DNA of 64,000 nucleotides, from contig NZ_CP040753.1 in assembly GCF_006064855.1 (NCBI RefSeq), positions 310,001-374,000 on the forward strand, in the 5' to 3' direction. Position 1 is the first letter of the stretch, and each line of letters begins with the position of its first letter. Below the pieces are notes generated by a model that was not told where the DNA came from, searched no databases, and was given only the letters and a program-made list of their open reading frames with translations. Both the position numbers and the translations under genes were made by a program. Below, piece by piece: positions 62,701-64,000 of the stretch. The stretch comes from Sulfitobacter sp. BSw21498 (GTDB lineage: Bacteria > Pseudomonadota > Alphaproteobacteria > Rhodobacterales > Rhodobacteraceae).

Positions 62701-63717
62701 ATGAATAATCTACTAAACGGCGCAGCTGTCTGCGCCCTGACTTTTGCTTTTGCCTCGCAAGCAGCCGCAACGGAATGGAGTGCCTCCGTCTGGGGTAAGC
62801 GTCGCGCCTTTACAGAGCACGTTGAAAAGATCGCCGAGCTTGTCTCGGAAAAGACAGACGGCGAATTCACCATTAATGTAAGCTATGGCGGTCTGTCCAA
62901 GAACTCTGACAACCTTGATGGTATTTCGATCGGCGCCTTCGAGATGGCTCAATTCTGCGCGGGCTACCATGCGGATAAGAACCGCGCGATCACCGTGCTA
63001 GAGCTGCCATTCCTCGGTGTTCAGAACCTCGAAGAAGAAGTCGCTGTTTCCCGTGCCGTTTATGCGCACCCCGCCGTGGCCAAGGAAATGGCGCAGTGGA
63101 ATGCCAGAATGCTGATGACCTCGCCGATGCCACAGTACAACCTTGTGGGCACGGGCGAAGCGCGCGACACGCTGGAATCGTTCGAAGGCATGCGCGTACG
63201 TGCGACAGGCGGTTTGGGCAAAGCCTTTGAAGCCGTTGGCGGTGTTCCGACCTCCGTTACCTCTTCCGAAGCGTATAACGCGATGGAATCTGGTGTTGTC
63301 GATACAGTGGCTTTCGCACAGCACGCACACCTCAGCTTTGGCACGATCAACAAGGCTGACTGGTGGACGGCGAACCTGAACCCCGGCACTGTGAACTGCC
63401 CTGTTGTGGTCAACATCGACGCCTATGATGCCCTGTCGGACGCAGAAAAAGAAGCGCTGGACGGTTCCGTTGACGAGGCGCTGGATCACTATCTGGCGAA
63501 CTACGGCGAGCTGCTGGGCCGCTGGGATACCGTGCTGGAAGAAAAAGGCGTGGAAAAAGTTATGTTCTCGCCCGAAGTGCTGGCCGAGTTCAAAGCCAAA
63601 GCTGCCGACCCTGCACGTGAAGCCTGGATCAAAGACATGGAAGCCCAAGGCATCCCTGGCCAAGAGCTGTACGATCTGGTTATCAAAACACTCGAAGAAA
63701 AACGCGCGTCTAACTAA
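62701..63717 (+). CDS. dctP: TRAP transporter substrate-binding protein (DctP family)
   Basis: A 338-residue periplasmic binding protein with a signal peptide (GAAVCALTFAFASQAAATE). The DctP motifs are present: GGLSKNSDNLDGISIGAFEMAQF, LPFLGVQNLEEE, SFEGMRVRATGGLGKAFEAVGGVPTSVTSSEAYNAMESGVVD (ligand-binding Arg region) and KADWWTANLNPG. The ligand is a carboxylate in most relatives; here it is unknown. The ATG at 62701 follows aagggag. A terminator-like hairpin separates it from dctQ, so the binding protein is probably made in excess. Confidence 0.93.
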   Translation: MNNLLNGAAVCALTFAFASQAAATEWSASVWGKRRAFTEHVEKIAELVSEKTDGEFTINVSYGGLSKNSDNLDGISIGAFEMAQFCAGYHADKNRAITVLELPFLGVQNLEEEVAVSRAVYAHPAVAKEMAQWNARMLMTSPMPQYNLVGTGEARDTLESFEGMRVRATGGLGKAFEAVGGVPTSVTSSEAYNAMESGVVDTVAFAQHAHLSFGTINKADWWTANLNPGTVNCPVVVNIDAYDALSDAEKEALDGSVDEALDHYLANYGELLGRWDTVLEEKGVEKVMFSPEVLAEFKAKAADPAREAWIKDMEAQGIPGQELYDLVIKTLEEKRASN

Positions 63718-63728
63718 GCCGCACGGTG

Positions 63729-63759
63729 AAGAGGGCCTGTTTTTCAGGCCCTCTTTGTT
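63729..63759 (+). terminator. Intra-operon hairpin between dctP and dctQ
   Basis: An 11-bp stem aagagggcctg/caggccctctt with a ttttt loop and a short T-rich tail (tttgttt). It lies 12 nt after the dctP stop. It could end most transcripts and let some reach dctQ, a usual pattern for TRAP operons. Confidence 0.8.
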
Positions 63760-63798
63760 TCCAATACCTCCCTCCCACTCATTTGAAAGGAAAGCATC

Positions 63799-64000
63799 AT
63801 GGCCGGTTCCTCCGCCGTGCTCGAAGACGGCAGTCTGCTCAGCCGTATCGACAAAGGGCTGTTACGCCTTGAAACCGTGTTTGCCCTTGTCTCCGGAATT
63901 GCCGTCTTCATGCTGATGGTGCTTGCAGTCTGGTCCGTCGGCGGGCGTAAGTTCTTTGCCTCGCCGCTTCCCGGCTATGTCGACTGGATTGAATTCGCCA
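63799..64000 (+). CDS. dctQ: TRAP transporter small permease (DctQ family), partial
   Basis: Only the first 67 residues lie in the window. After a short hydrophilic N-terminus (MAGSSAVLEDGSLLSRIDKG) comes the first membrane helix (FALVSGIAVFMLMVLAVWSVGGRKFF) and then PLPGYVDWIEFA, which fits the DctQ pattern of a helix followed by a Pro/Tyr/Glu-containing turn. DctQ is the four-helix subunit; the large permease DctM should follow. The ATG at 63799 has gaaagg upstream. Confidence 0.85.
   Translation, partial: MAGSSAVLEDGSLLSRIDKGLLRLETVFALVSGIAVFMLMVLAVWSVGGRKFFASPLPGYVDWIEFA

Noticed and set aside
1..64000. CRISPR array, prophage, integron or IS element
   Set aside because: No regularly spaced direct repeats, no integrase, transposase or phage structural gene, and no terminal inverted repeats were seen.

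Overview
The window is a stretch of alphaproteobacterial chromosome, most likely from the Rhodobacterales (Roseobacter group). The basis is the gene content: a CarD regulator, an alphaproteobacterial SUV3-like helicase, MmcB, DUF6324-like and DUF6476-like small proteins, an RpoH with a clear RpoH box, and a tRNA-His that lacks an encoded G-1 and carries A73. GC content is fairly high, genes are dense, and strands are mixed in short operons. I see no IS element, prophage, integrase, CRISPR array or plasmid function. This is mostly core genome.

Layout. 1-1111: a capsule export gene (KpsS type), cut by the left edge. 1247-4265: a riboflavin and nusB operon (ribE, ribB with a degenerate RibA-like tail, ribH, nusB), followed by a structured, possibly RNA-coding spacer. 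4530-6631: a translationally coupled pair, a ClpP-fold membrane-anchored protein and a four-helix coiled-coil membrane protein. 6725-10642: mmcB, DUF6324, tRNA-His, DUF6476, rluD, rpoH and a zinc-finger gene. 10741-16600 (minus): pepF, an ATP-dependent DNA ligase with its partner exonuclease, an alpha/beta hydrolase and an SCP2 protein. 16676-21785 (plus): a secreted TPR protein, SUV3-like helicase, Hsp15-like S4 protein, FdxA and CarD.

21871-30694: a KefB-type antiporter with an Lrp regulator, a large protein resembling a PilM/GspL plus PilP/GspC fusion, a SIMPL protein, MetY and a GT8-like glycosyltransferase. 30811-32772: tRNA-Tyr, rlmB, a 554-nt spacer with a strong terminator, and a CoA-binding protein. 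32862-37034 (minus): hisB-hisH-hisA-hisF-hisE, interrupted by two opposite-strand DUF2147 genes. 37185-40523: a lone RAM-domain protein, a small secreted protein, a response regulator with a degenerate GGDEF domain, a lipoprotein, a gene-poor stretch and tRNA-Gly. 40758-49612: ctaD, lipB, a DsbA-family protein, tRNA-Leu, a cystathionine lyase-like enzyme, purB, a TPR protein, an LpxL-like acyltransferase and a DUF1223 protein. 49847-64000: acnA, tamA-tamB, a flavin reductase, a DUF992 protein, acsA, and the start of a TRAP transporter operon (dctP, dctQ).

How the genes fit together. The window combines central metabolism (flavin, histidine, purine, sulfur amino acids, acetate activation, TCA cycle, respiration) with envelope assembly (TamA/TamB, acyltransferase, capsule) and stress or repair functions (RpoH, MmcB, ligase-exonuclease, RlmB, RluD, Hsp15). 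The less explained items are the ClpP-like pair, the PilM/PilP-like fusion, the degenerate GGDEF regulator, the candidate RNAs at about 4356-4520 and 32200-32325, and a dispersed intergenic repeat with four copies here.
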